Shown: one piece after another, positions 34,642 through 43,535 of the stretch
Numbering within the stretch: position 1 is the stretch's first letter
Layout: each line of letters opens with the position of its first letter
Source: Lentimicrobiaceae bacterium
GTDB lineage: Bacteria > Bacteroidota > Bacteroidia > Bacteroidales > Lentimicrobiaceae
Assembly: GCA_020636745.1 (NCBI GenBank)
Contig: JACJXH010000010.1
Coordinates: 1-64,000 of the forward strand
Direction: 5' to 3'
DNA: 64,000 bases
Notes under the pieces: generated by a model
Told to the model about the DNA's origin: nothing
The model's database searches: none
Seen by the model: the letters and a program-made list of their open reading frames with translations, nothing else
Program-made: the position numbers and the translations under genes

Positions 34642-37600
34642 TTACTCAACAATCAGTTTAAGTTGTTTCGACTGATTGTTGGTATTTATCCTGAGGATAT
34701 AAATACCGCGTGCAAGGTCTGATTTGTTGACAGTCCATTGTTTTCCGGCAGAAAGCCTGCTTTCGAGCATTAGCCGGCCATCAGCTGCAAGGAGTTGAAT
34801 GTGTGCTCCGGAAAGCCATTCATTCGAAGCAATTACAAACGTTCCGTTACCCGGGTTTGGATAAATGCGGATTCCATTTTCAGAAACTGGCTGCAAATCT
34901 GCGCCAACCAGGCTGTTTTCTGTAACCGCAATATTGTCGAGAAAGAGACTGTTGCCCCTGCGGTGAACCGATTCAAACATAATTTTTACATCGCTCTTGT
35001 TAACCCAGTCAGAAATATCAATCGAGATACAATCAGGATTTCCGGGAGCACCGCACCAGTCATCAGCTGAAGCCGGGGTAAAACTGGTGATGGAAACCGG
35101 GTGGGTTTCAAAGTTTCCGCTGCCATCTTCACCCGTTGCAAATACTCTGGTCCAACTGGCGCCACAATCATCTGATAAAAGTACTATCAATGAGTCGGTT
35201 ATCTGTTCGTAGCGTCTGGTGTATGAGTGCTGGAATGAAAGAAATGCCGAATTGTATCCGATAAGATTAAATGGCGGGCTAATGAGCTGGTCGCGTGGGC
35301 CCGGGGCTACGTTATAATTGAAAAAGTCCATTTTAATGGCCGTGTTGCCCGGTGCAGTTCCCTGAACAGGACTAAGTTCCCATGTTTTTTTATTGTCAGG
35401 ATTTACTACTTCCCATCCGTTGGCCGACAAGGATGCACTTTCCCAGTCTTCGCCGAAAGGCAATAAGGCTCCGCTCAGTTGAATGTAATTCTCAAGCGTG
35501 AGACTCGACGAGCCATTGACATTGGAGGCCATCAGGGTGACATCATAATTACCGGAGCCATTGAAGCTGACTACAGGGTTTTGCGAAGTGGCCGAAGTGC
35601 CATCGAGATAAGTGACATCATCAGGTGAAAAAGACCAGAGCCAGCTGTTCGGGCAAAAATCTGAATTGTCAGTAAACTGAACTGTAGCTTCGCCGGTGCA
35701 GAAGATTCGTTTGTCTGTTTCAAAGGCTACTTCAGGAAGCAGGGTACTGCTTACAACGATGTAGGCTGATTTGGTTTCAGTATCATTTCCTGCCGGATTA
35801 ATGGCCGTAAGTGAAACTGAATATTCGCCGGGCGCATTCCACACAATGCCGCCGGGGTTTTGTAAGTTTGAGGTAGCAGTTTCAGCTCCTTCAAATGTCC
35901 ATTCCCAACTGTAAGGGATGCCGGTTGATTTGTCGGTAAAATTAACCGGACACCCAATGGGCACAATGGTTTTGTCGGCTATAAAATCAGCAGCAGGAGT
36001 GGTGAAATGTAAAGGAGATTCCCAGAGGCCACGTCCATAAGTTCCGGCTCTGATTACGTCGCCTTGCTGCCCTGCAGGGTCATAATATATTTCAAGCTCA
36101 GTAACTTTTGAGGATGCCGGCAGGCCGTTTGAAAATAACATCCAGTCGTCCATTGAGCTGTCGCGGTAAAATACACCGATATCAGTTCCCAAATAAAGTC
36201 CTTCGGGGCTGAATTTGTAATAGGCGAGTGTATTCATCTGTACATCAGGTAAGTTGCCTGTCATGTTTGTCCATGAAAACCCTTTGTCCTCCGATTTAAA
36301 AACTTTGTTCTGTTGAACAATAAATACGGTGTTTTCGTCAAACGGACTTGTTTCAATGGCAGTAATGGCATTACCTGAAGGTAAGTTTGAGGTCAGTACA
36401 ATCCAGTTTACATCAGCTTCTTTTACATTGTCGGCGCGATATAGTTTGTTTCCGGCAGATGCATATAAGATGTCTGTATTGGCCCGTGACTGAGCCAGAA
36501 CGCTTAAATTACTGGTGTTGATGGATGAAATTTTAGTCCAGCTTACCGAAGAAGTGTTATTGGCTTTGATGTTGGTACTGCGCCAGATGTTCTTATAGCC
36601 AATAAACATGATGTTGCCATCGTTGTGATCAATAAGAAATGGGGTAACCCAGGCGCCGCTTTCGGTGATACCGTTTGAGCCTTCGCCGGCAATCTGCCCC
36701 TGCGACGAGTGGTTGAATATACGGTTGATGGCTCCATAGTAAACAGTGGAATAGCTGTAACGGTCGTCGGTGGGATCAAATGCACACTCCATTCCATCGC
36801 CGCCACCCACAGCAATCCAATCGGTTCCCGTCCAGGTTGATGTGCCGTTGTCCTGATACCCATTGATTACGTAATTGCGGTTTGTGGCACTTTGTCCGAT
36901 TTTATAAGCCTGACTGATGACCAGTCCGTTGCTGATTTCGGTCCAGTTTTCGCCACCGTTGCCCGACCAGTAAACTCCACCGTCATTTCCGGCAAAGAGT
37001 CTGCCTGTTAAAGGTGAATATTCCAGTATGTGAAGGTCGGCATGTACTGATTGAACATTGCATCCTCCGTACCAATGCGAGCGGATATACCATGAAAGTC
37101 CTCCGTTGTCCGATTTAAAGCAGTTAACACCGCCTCCATAAATGATATCGGCATTGGCAGGGTCAACGGCCATGTCCAGATCGTACCATGCCTGGCCACC
37201 ATCTCCGCCATTGCAGTCCCAACTCATAATGTTGGGCGACGTTGAGCGTTCGGTAAATGAATTTCCGCTGTCTTCGGAACGATAAAGTCCTTTAAAAGAG
37301 TCGCTGTTTGTAAGGAAAACATAAACAATTTCCGGATTGGCAGGCGATACGGCTACCACGGCTCTGTTGCCTGAAGGCAATCCGGCAGCACCCTGGACAA
37401 AACTTTCGCCAGCATCTGTTGATTTAAAGAAGTTGCCACCCGATATGGCATAAATAACATCAGTATTACCTGGTTTGAATACTATATCCTTAAAATTCCC
37501 ATTGACCTTCTTGGTCCATGTATTGCCGTTGTCGGTTGTTTTGTAAACACCGCCCGAGGTGGCAGCATATATCAGATTGTGGTCAGTTGGGTGCATGATC

Positions 37601-38316
37601 AATCTGCCAATGGTGCTGTTTTCCAGACCGGTGTTGGATGGTTGCCAGGTGAGACCGTTATCAGTGCTTTTCCAAACACCTAAACCTGCAGCATCGCCGG
37701 CATCCCTGTCGCCGGTGCCCATAAAAATAACATCAGGGTTTTCGTGATCAACCACGATTGACGATACGCCCAGTGTAGGCAGAACATCAGTGGTGCTTGT
37801 CCATGTGAGCCCATGGTCGTCAGATTTCCACAATCCGCCGGCAGGCGCGCCTATGTAAATTTTGTTGGGATCGGTCGGGTGAAAAGCAATGGCGCTGATT
37901 CGTCCTATTCCGCGGTAACCGTTATAACCTGAAGGTACATTGAAAGGTCCCAGTGGTGTCCAGTCGCCTTCAGCTGAGCGGTTGGGATTGGCGGCAATGG
38001 CAGCCTCAAGAGCCCGTAAATCGCGATCGGCGGCAGGCCTTGTTCCATCAGGCTTTACCCGTTGACTCATGATGTATTCCCAGCGTTTAAAGGGCTTATA
38101 GCCACTTCCCCTGGTTATTTCACGACCTTCCCAGTATGTGTTGAAGGCTTTTTGAGTGGCATAAAAGTTGGCATTCTGGTCTTGCATCATCTCAATCCAG
38201 TAAGGGAATGAGGCTGTGTCGGCTTTCGTTGCTGACTGATCAGTAACCTGTGCTTTTAACAGAAAAGATGACACAACAAAAGAAAGTACCAGCGATAGTT
38301 TGGTGAACTTGTTCAT
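34642..38316 (-). CDS. Sortilin/BNR-repeat T9SS protein with PKD domains
   Basis: A 1224-residue secreted protein. The start at 38316 (MNKFTKLSLVLSFVVSSFLL) is a signal peptide, so the longer frame was dropped. Residues about 90-750 hold repeated Asp-box/BNR segments of the type S.D.G.TW (GLWKSDDHGLTW, VWKSTDNGLTWQP, VFKSEDKGFSW), a ten-bladed propeller like Vps10/sortilin. Two PKD domains follow (FTDKSTGIPYSWEWTFEGA and FTDNSDFCPNSWLWSFSPD), then a MAM-like domain with QLISPPFNLIGYNSAFLSF, and the T9SS type A sorting domain from IRIYPNPGNGTFVIA. Many Bacteroidota have such surface proteins; the substrate is unknown. Clear terminator follows. Confidence 0.9.
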   Translation of the reverse strand: MNKFTKLSLVLSFVVSSFLLKAQVTDQSATKADTASFPYWIEMMQDQNANFYATQKAFNTYWEGREITRGSGYKPFKRWEYIMSQRVKPDGTRPAADRDLRALEAAIAANPNRSAEGDWTPLGPFNVPSGYNGYRGIGRISAIAFHPTDPNKIYIGAPAGGLWKSDDHGLTWTSTTDVLPTLGVSSIVVDHENPDVIFMGTGDRDAGDAAGLGVWKSTDNGLTWQPSNTGLENSTIGRLIMHPTDHNLIYAATSGGVYKTTDNGNTWTKKVNGNFKDIVFKPGNTDVIYAISGGNFFKSTDAGESFVQGAAGLPSGNRAVVAVSPANPEIVYVFLTNSDSFKGLYRSEDSGNSFTERSTSPNIMSWDCNGGDGGQAWYDLDMAVDPANADIIYGGGVNCFKSDNGGLSWYIRSHWYGGCNVQSVHADLHILEYSPLTGRLFAGNDGGVYWSGNGGENWTEISNGLVISQAYKIGQSATNRNYVINGYQDNGTSTWTGTDWIAVGGGDGMECAFDPTDDRYSYSTVYYGAINRIFNHSSQGQIAGEGSNGITESGAWVTPFLIDHNDGNIMFIGYKNIWRSTNIKANNTSSVSWTKISSINTSNLSVLAQSRANTDILYASAGNKLYRADNVKEADVNWIVLTSNLPSGNAITAIETSPFDENTVFIVQQNKVFKSEDKGFSWTNMTGNLPDVQMNTLAYYKFSPEGLYLGTDIGVFYRDSSMDDWMLFSNGLPASSKVTELEIYYDPAGQQGDVIRAGTYGRGLWESPLHFTTPAADFIADKTIVPIGCPVNFTDKSTGIPYSWEWTFEGAETATSNLQNPGGIVWNAPGEYSVSLTAINPAGNDTETKSAYIVVSSTLLPEVAFETDKRIFCTGEATVQFTDNSDFCPNSWLWSFSPDDVTYLDGTSATSQNPVVSFNGSGNYDVTLMASNVNGSSSLTLENYIQLSGALLPFGEDWESASLSANGWEVVNPDNKKTWELSPVQGTAPGNTAIKMDFFNYNVAPGPRDQLISPPFNLIGYNSAFLSFQHSYTRRYEQITDSLIVLLSDDCGASWTRVFATGEDGSGNFETHPVSITSFTPASADDWCGAPGNPDCISIDISDWVNKSDVKIMFESVHRRGNSLFLDNIAVTENSLVGADLQPVSENGIRIYPNPGNGTFVIASNEWLSGAHIQLLAADGRLMLESRLSAGKQWTVNKSDLARGIYILRINTNNQSKQLKLIVE

Positions 38317-38418
38317 CGGATTTGATTGAATTTTTATGGAATTTGAATACAAATGTAATAGATTATGTTTATAACTACTTATTTTGATGCTGGTTTTCAG
38401 GGTGTTTATTGTGGCAAT

Positions 38419-38446
38419 AAAAAAGCCGGAATGACCGGCTTTTTTG
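38419..38446. terminator. Bidirectional terminator between cyd and the sortilin-like gene
   Basis: AAAAAAGCCGG and CCGGCTTTTTT pair around AATGA, giving T-runs on both strands. On the minus strand it is right after the small cyd gene (stop at 38522), so it ends the cytochrome bd transcript before the next promoter. Confidence 0.85.
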
Positions 38447-38521
38447 TTTTAAAATTGTGATGAATGTAAAAAGCTTGTTTAGCAGGTTATTTGCTCAAGA
38501 GGCTTTTTAACATTTAAAAAC

Positions 38522-38659
38522 TCAGGGATTGGTGTCTTCTCCAAGGGGATCGCTTTTTATCTGTTTTTCAAGTTTTTTTAATCCAAAAACCACCAGATAA
38601 TAGGAGAGGGCAATCATTCCGGGCCAGGCCAGAAGCCACATTATTTTGTCGAGATACAT
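38522..38659 (-). CDS. 45-residue membrane protein at the end of the cyd operon
   Basis: A 45-residue single-membrane-segment protein starting MYLDKIMWLLAWPGMIALSYY and continuing VVFGLKKLEKQIKSDPLGED. It starts 26 bases after the cydB stop (38686) on the same strand and ends before the terminator at 38419, so it belongs to the cytochrome bd operon. It may be the Bacteroidota counterpart of CydX/CydH, the small subunit that stabilises cytochrome bd in E. coli. That is inferred only from size, membrane segment and position, not from sequence identity. Confidence 0.7.
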   Translation of the reverse strand: MYLDKIMWLLAWPGMIALSYYLVVFGLKKLEKQIKSDPLGEDTNP

Positions 38660-38685
38660 CTTGTCAGTGTTTGGGTGAATAAATT

Positions 38686-39843
38686 TTAATATACATGGGT
38701 TTCGTTGTCGTTCAGGTCTTTTTCTTCAATCTGCTTATTGTCAATGGATTTCCATGCCCAGTATATGTATGCGATTACAACAGGAACAAATAAGGAAACA
38801 TAGCTCATGGCAGTAAGCGTGTAGTGACTGGATGAGCTGTTTTCAATGGTAAGAGAGTGTTGCAGATTAAATGTCGACGGATAGAACGCGGTGTTGTTGA
38901 ATCCGGCAATCAGGAAAAGTGCGAAAACCGTGAGTACAGTGCCCGGGCCAGCAAACCAGATGCCCTTATTGCTTTTCAGAAACAGGAATTTGACAATTCC
39001 GAAAAGTACCAGCACAACGCCAGCCAGAAAAAGAACAAGAACCAATGGCATCGCAAGCAGGTTGTGAAGATATTTGAATGGTTCCATAAATACTTCACCG
39101 GTAGACTGGCTGTATGCAAAGCCATCTTTTACCAGCAGGTAAATTACAAAGTACAGAAAGAAAACAAGGAACGGGATAGCATTGTACCACATTTGTTTCA
39201 GGCTGCGGGTATGAATGTGTTCATTGTTTACATTATTCACAATGTAAAGTATACCCAGTATTCTGGCAAGGAAGAAAACGGCCAGGCCGAGTGCTACATT
39301 GTGCGGGTTAAGTACAGCCTCCAGCCCGTGAAAAGGGGTTTCCCAGCGCGAAATGGCTGAATCGTAAATTTGGGTTAGATTTAGTTTTTCAACCGAAAAC
39401 ATACTGCCGTTGAAAAATGTACCAACTGCAGTGCCTATCAGGATGGTTGCCAGTGCACCATTGGCAAACAGAAATCCTTCATAGGTGCGTTTTCCCAGAA
39501 AATTATTGGGTTTGCTACGGTATTCATAGGCGATGGCCTGAACAATAAAGGCGAAAAGTATAGCCATCCATACCCAGTAAGCACCTCCGAAACTGGTTGA
39601 ATAAAAAAGAGGGAATGATGCAAAAAAAGCGCCACCGAAAGTAACCAGGGTGGTGTAGGTAAGCTCCCACTTGCGACCAAGCGAATTAACAATAAGTGAA
39701 CGCTCTGAGTCGGTTTTTCCAAGTGTGTAAATAAGGGTCTGGCCACCCTGAACAAACATCAGGAATACCAGCAGACTGGCAAGAAGCGATATGATGATCC
39801 ACCAGTATTGTTGAAGTGTGAGTATCGAAAAAGTTTCAAACAT
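38686..39843 (-). CDS. cydB: Cytochrome bd ubiquinol oxidase subunit II CydB
   Basis: A 385-residue membrane protein, start at 39843 (MFETFSILTLQQYWWIIISL), with the longer frame discarded as overlap into cydA. About nine hydrophobic segments. The early FLMFVQGGQTLIYTLGKTDSER resembles the CydB start, and the late VSLFVPVVIAYIYWAWKSID is the typical final helix. With CydA it forms the bd-type oxidase, which reduces oxygen to water with high affinity and moves charge without pumping protons. Only one base separates its start from the cydA stop. Confidence 0.93.
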   Translation of the reverse strand: MFETFSILTLQQYWWIIISLLASLLVFLMFVQGGQTLIYTLGKTDSERSLIVNSLGRKWELTYTTLVTFGGAFFASFPLFYSTSFGGAYWVWMAILFAFIVQAIAYEYRSKPNNFLGKRTYEGFLFANGALATILIGTAVGTFFNGSMFSVEKLNLTQIYDSAISRWETPFHGLEAVLNPHNVALGLAVFFLARILGILYIVNNVNNEHIHTRSLKQMWYNAIPFLVFFLYFVIYLLVKDGFAYSQSTGEVFMEPFKYLHNLLAMPLVLVLFLAGVVLVLFGIVKFLFLKSNKGIWFAGPGTVLTVFALFLIAGFNNTAFYPSTFNLQHSLTIENSSSSHYTLTAMSYVSLFVPVVIAYIYWAWKSIDNKQIEEKDLNDNETHVY

Positions 39844-39844
39844 C

Positions 39845-41395
39845 TTATTTTCCTCCTTGTTTTGGTCCGTTTTTAATCTGTCTGAACATAATTTTAAGTT
39901 CAGCAATCAGCAGGGTGGTGAATATTAAAGCAAAAAGTATGAAAGTGACCACCACTGCATTTGAGTCAAGCTTTGAAACAGCGGCCATGGTTGGCATTAA
40001 ATCCTGAATAACCCAGGGCTGACGACCCATTTCGGCTGTAATCCATCCTGATTGAGATGCAATATAAGCCAATGGAATGTTGATAATGGCCATTTTCAGC
40101 CAGAATTTTGAGGTCGACAGTTTGTTTTTATAGGCAAGTAGTAAAACAATGCCAAAGAATACCATAAACCAGAATCCTAAAGCAACCATCAGGTGGAAAC
40201 TATAGAAAGTAAGCGGGAGGTTGGGAACAATGCCCGACGGATTGTTTTCGAAGTAGCCATAGCCGAAATACTGGAAGTTTTCATCCAGCACTTTCTGGGC
40301 TTCGGCGAGTTTTACTGCGTCGTTAGATTTTTTGGCAGCCTTAAATTCAGCAAGTGCATCAATGGCCAGGCGTCCTCTGGTAATTTTTTCGGCAACAGAC
40401 ATCAGTCCGTGCTCTTCATTGCCTTCCATCAGGTCTTTTACCCCGGGAATAAAGGCGTTGAAGTCCTGGAATGCCATGTATGAAAGAAAGTTGGGGATTT
40501 CAATTTTAAAAGCGAAATCTTTGATGTTCTCATTGTTTGGGTCTTCCGGCGATGAAGATACAATCCCTAATGCTACCAGGGGAGCACCGCGCATTCCAAC
40601 CGAGAGACCTTCAAAAGCTGCAAATTTCATGGGCTGGTGGCGGGCAATTACTTTGGCGCTATAATCACCGGTAAGAATGGTGAACAAGGAGGTAACCAAG
40701 CCAAAAATGGCTGCCAGCACTATGCTGCGTTTGGCAAATACCAGATGCCTTTTTTTAAGTAAAAACCATGAGCTGATGCCAATAACCACCAATGCTGCAA
40801 GCAAATAAGATGAAGAAATGGTGTGTGTGAATTTGCTTACTGCCATTGGGCTGAAAAGTACATCCCAAAAGTTCTCCATTTCGTTGCGGGCTGTTTCAGG
40901 ATTGAACTTCATGCCTACCGGCATCTGCATCCATGCGTTGGCAACCAAAATCCACAAGGCAGACAAACTGGCTCCAAATGCAACCAGCCAGGTGGAAAGC
41001 AGGTGGAATTTTTTAGAAACTTTGTCCCACCCGAAAAACATCACAGCAATAAAGGTTGACTCAAGGAAAAATGCCATAATTCCTTCAATGGCCAAAGGCG
41101 CACCAAATATGTCGCCCACAAACCATGAGTAATTTGACCAGTTGGTGCCAAACTCAAACTCAAGAATGATACCTGTGGCAACTCCAATGGCAAAGTTTAT
41201 TCCGAATATGGTCATCCAGAATTTGGTAATCCTTTTCCATTCCGGGTCACCGGTTTTTACAAAAATGGATTCCATAATGGCCACGATAAATCCCAGGCCC
41301 AGGGTCAGCGGTACGAATATCCAGTGATACATGGCTGTGAGCGCAAATTGGGCTCTCGACCAATCGATCAGTGAATAGTCAAATGTTTCAGTCAT
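39845..41395 (-). CDS. cydA: Cytochrome bd ubiquinol oxidase subunit I CydA
   Basis: A 516-residue membrane protein carrying the haems. His24 in ALTAMYHWIFVPLTLG and the His of VSKFTHTISSSYLLAA are the expected haem b595 and b558 ligands. MEGNEEHGLMSVAEKI begins the periplasmic Q-loop, and the helix GWITAEMGRQPWVIQDLMPT holds the conserved GRQPW. The Q-loop here is long (residues about 310-370), like the E. coli form. It suggests respiration at low oxygen. The operon order is DUF4492 gene, cydA, cydB, small membrane protein. Confidence 0.96.
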   Translation of the reverse strand: MTETFDYSLIDWSRAQFALTAMYHWIFVPLTLGLGFIVAIMESIFVKTGDPEWKRITKFWMTIFGINFAIGVATGIILEFEFGTNWSNYSWFVGDIFGAPLAIEGIMAFFLESTFIAVMFFGWDKVSKKFHLLSTWLVAFGASLSALWILVANAWMQMPVGMKFNPETARNEMENFWDVLFSPMAVSKFTHTISSSYLLAALVVIGISSWFLLKKRHLVFAKRSIVLAAIFGLVTSLFTILTGDYSAKVIARHQPMKFAAFEGLSVGMRGAPLVALGIVSSSPEDPNNENIKDFAFKIEIPNFLSYMAFQDFNAFIPGVKDLMEGNEEHGLMSVAEKITRGRLAIDALAEFKAAKKSNDAVKLAEAQKVLDENFQYFGYGYFENNPSGIVPNLPLTFYSFHLMVALGFWFMVFFGIVLLLAYKNKLSTSKFWLKMAIINIPLAYIASQSGWITAEMGRQPWVIQDLMPTMAAVSKLDSNAVVVTFILFALIFTTLLIAELKIMFRQIKNGPKQGGK

Positions 41396-41402
41396 AGTGA
41401 TT

Positions 41403-41624
41403 TTATTTAGGTTGTGTTAATTGTTCAATCACATAGTTGCCCCGCTCTTCGTCGTTGCTGAAATTAGACTTTAGAAAGTTGGGAAAGAAAAATATTTTGA
41501 GGATAGCAAACATGACAAACAGTTTTATCAGAATGATAGCCCACAGGGTTTTTCCGACCGTCATATTTTTGAAACCTTCATAATAAAAGCGGAAAATCCG
41601 GGAAAATATATTTGTTTTCATCAT
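41403..41624 (-). CDS. DUF4492 membrane protein, first gene of the cyd operon
   Basis: A 73-residue protein starting MMKTNIFSRIFRFYYEGFKN with one hydrophobic segment (LWAIILIKLFVMFAILKIFFFP) and an acidic tail (NFSNDEERGNYVIEQLTQ). It is the DUF4492 family, which in Bacteroidota precedes cydA, here by 7 bases. It probably helps assemble or regulate the oxidase, but this has not been shown. Confidence 0.9.
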   Translation of the reverse strand: MMKTNIFSRIFRFYYEGFKNMTVGKTLWAIILIKLFVMFAILKIFFFPNFLKSNFSNDEERGNYVIEQLTQPK

Positions 41625-41648
41625 AAACAGCTGCTTTTAAGATGTGCT

Positions 41649-41656
41649 CAAATATA
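41649..41656 (-). promoter_or_regulatory. Candidate -7 box of the cyd promoter
   Basis: TATATTTG on the minus strand fits the TAnnTTTG -7 consensus of Bacteroidota promoters and lies 24 bases before the DUF4492 start codon. The upstream -33 element is poor (TTTC rather than TTTG), so this is a moderate match. Confidence 0.4.
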
Positions 41657-41896
41657 ACAAGAAACCTGAGGAAAGTTTTCTGATTTTGGTAATTTAGAAA
41701 ATATCTAAATTGTTTAACATCTGAGAATGTAGGGTTTGAAAATTAAATGTTGGTAAAAACTTGAAAAATAGATGTATAAATGACTATATTGGTATTTTGG
41801 TAAATTCAATAAGTTAAACAAAGTGAGGTGATATAGGTGGTAAATGAAATAATAGAGCTGTGTGCATAGGCTAATGGCCTTTGAAAGTTAAACAAA

Positions 41897-41932
41897 AAAA
41901 TCCGGAAACAGTCCTGATTGCTTCCGGATTTT
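41897..41932 (-). terminator. Terminator of the HMA lipoprotein gene
   Basis: AAAATCCGGAA and TTCCGGATTTT form an 11-bp stem around a 14-base loop, followed on the minus strand by TTTTG. It lies 70 bases past the stop codon at 42006. Confidence 0.75.
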
Positions 41933-42005
41933 CAATTTTTGAGAAAATAATAACTGAAATTGTTCGCCTGAAAAAGCAGGCATTTTTCAAAAAAAGCAGC
42001 ATGTT

Positions 42006-42350
42006 TTATTTGGCTTCCTCCGCCTGCATGAGACCTTCTACTTTATATCCAAGGTCGTCAATGGTTTTGGTGATGGTTGCCAGATTGGTCATGGTGGTGT
42101 CAAAACTTACGATGGCTGCTTCCTTTTGAAAGGATGCATTTGATTCAGTAACGCCGCCAATTTTATTAACAGCCTCTTTTACTGTGTTTTCGCACCCTTC
42201 ACACGTCATGCCGGTTACATGCAGTTCAATGGTTTTAATGGCAGCAACATTCACTGTTTGCGCTGCAGGTGTTTGTTCCTGAACAGGTGTCGTCTGGTTG
42301 CAGGCGGCAAAAAATGCCCCCATCAGGAGAACGCTGAAAATTTTTTTCAT
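42006..42350 (-). CDS. Heavy-metal-associated (HMA) domain lipoprotein
   Basis: A 114-residue lipoprotein, start at 42350 (MKKIFSVLLMGAFFAAC), with Cys17 lipidated. After a Gln/Thr/Pro-rich linker comes one HMA domain with the metal site GMTCEGCENTV, whose CxxC binds copper(I) or zinc. The same domain is found in CopZ chaperones and in the N-termini of P-type ATPases. Being lipid-anchored outside the inner membrane, it may act as a periplasmic copper or mercury carrier. No copA gene is next to it. It stands alone between cyd and the Mrp operon. Confidence 0.88.
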   Translation of the reverse strand: MKKIFSVLLMGAFFAACNQTTPVQEQTPAAQTVNVAAIKTIELHVTGMTCEGCENTVKEAVNKIGGVTESNASFQKEAAIVSFDTTMTNLATITKTIDDLGYKVEGLMQAEEAK

Positions 42351-42535
42351 GCTATTAATGATTAGGTTTGTATTTGTGTGTTTGTTCAATAAGAGGTTCT
42401 TACAAATATACATAAATAGCCCGACATATGTTTGAAATCTCCAAAATGCAAGGGGCTTTTTATTCATGTAACAATTTAATTTAGTTTTAGATTTCTGAAT
42501 TGAAAAAAGTCAGGTTGAATAAGTGAACTCGCATT

Positions 42536-42913
42536 TCAGTCTTTTGGGGTGGTTGTATCATCAGTTGAAGATTTGCCTTTGCCATAGTTTTGATGACTGG
42601 CAAGTTCGTCCATACTGGTTTTGTCCCAAATTTCAATTTTGAGCAGGTGAGCTACCCTGCTAATGGCATGTGAGGATACCGGAGCAGTAAGGAAGATGAA
42701 AACAATGACCATAAGACTGATGCCAATGGCATAAATACTCGCAAAATGGATAGCGGCTCCTGTTTGCAGAAGCAAAATGCCGAATGCAGGAGCTTTTGTG
42801 GCTGCATGCATGCGGGTGTAAAAGTCAGGAAAGCGGACGATGCCGATAGCCGCAAGCAGTGAGAAAAACGCTCCGCCCAGCAAAAGCGCTGCGATGATAA
42901 TTGTATTAATCAT
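42536..42913 (-). CDS. mrpG: Na+/H+ antiporter subunit MnhG/MrpG
   Basis: A 125-residue subunit with three hydrophobic segments (LLGGAFFSLLAAIGIVRFPD, then FYTRMHAATKAPAFG, TLG-type). The conserved RFPDFYTRMHAATKA block is typical of MrpG. The acidic tail (KSSTDDTTTPKD) is long. Last gene of the seven-gene operon, overlapping mrpF by 8 bases. Confidence 0.92.
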   Translation of the reverse strand: MINTIIIAALLLGGAFFSLLAAIGIVRFPDFYTRMHAATKAPAFGILLLQTGAAIHFASIYAIGISLMVIVFIFLTAPVSSHAISRVAHLLKIEIWDKTSMDELASHQNYGKGKSSTDDTTTPKD

Positions 42914-43190
42914 AGTATTTCTTTTTCAGATAAGTAGCAAAGGCAACGGTGCCAATAAAAATGACCAGTGCAACAATGGCTGTAATATCCAGATAGCGTT
43001 CCTGGTTGGTGTCAACCGCGTAGATAATGGCGAACCCCATGCAAAGAGCGGCTGTCAAATCGAGCGCCACAATACGATCGGGCATGGTGGGGCCTTTTAT
43101 AAGCCTGAAAAGTGAGAGCAACAAAGCCAGGGCAAGCATAACCATGCAGGCAAGCGTTACCCATTCAGGAATATTGACTATTGCATTCAT
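42906..43190 (-). CDS. mrpF: Na+/H+ antiporter subunit MnhF/MrpF
   Basis: A 94-residue subunit with three membrane helices. The block LFRLIKGPTMPDRIVALDLTA is typical of MrpF, which has an R-x-GP-x-x-x-DRxxALD motif. It overlaps mrpE by 4 bases (ATGA) and mrpG by 8 bases, so the genes are translationally coupled. Confidence 0.93.
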   Translation of the reverse strand: MNAIVNIPEWVTLACMVMLALALLLSLFRLIKGPTMPDRIVALDLTAALCMGFAIIYAVDTNQERYLDITAIVALVIFIGTVAFATYLKKKYYD

Positions 43191-43522
43191 TCAAATACCT
43201 CCAGCATCTTTTTTTCAATTCCCTCAATTATTTCTTTCTCAAATTCATCATGACTTTTTACATAAAGCCCGTGAATAAAAATGCATGAATGGTCATCATT
43301 CACATCGAGGCAGAGGCTGCCGGGGGTCATGGTGACTAAGTTGAACAAGGCCAGTATCTGCCGGCTGTTTTTTGCATTTGTATGAACTTTAACAATGCCC
43401 GGCTGCAATCGCATGGTTGGACTGAGGATGTCGCGGGCAAGCTGGAGGTTGGCCTTTACCATTTCTTTCAGGTAAAAAAGCAGGAAGACGAAAAATAGCC
43501 AGGCTTTTCTTATGTATTTCAT
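43187..43522 (-). CDS. mrpE: Na+/H+ antiporter subunit MnhE/MrpE
   Basis: A 111-residue subunit; start at 43522 (MKYIRKAWLFFVFLLFYLKE) rather than the longer frame. Motifs YLKEMVKANLQLARDILSP and LALFNLVTMTPGSLCLDV are typical. It has one to two hydrophobic segments, fewer than the longer Bacillus form (about 158 residues), so this is a short version. It sits 13 bases after mrpD and overlaps mrpF by 4 bases. Confidence 0.9.
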   Translation of the reverse strand: MKYIRKAWLFFVFLLFYLKEMVKANLQLARDILSPTMRLQPGIVKVHTNAKNSRQILALFNLVTMTPGSLCLDVNDDHSCIFIHGLYVKSHDEFEKEIIEGIEKKMLEVFE

Positions 43523-43535
43523 GATGATGTCGCGT

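Larger units (their letters stand above)
41625..42005. other. Promoter region of the cyd operon and terminator of the HMA gene
   Basis: About 380 bases, AT-rich, with the promoter element at 41649-41656 and the hairpin at 41897-41932, listed separately. No gene recognised. Confidence 0.6.
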
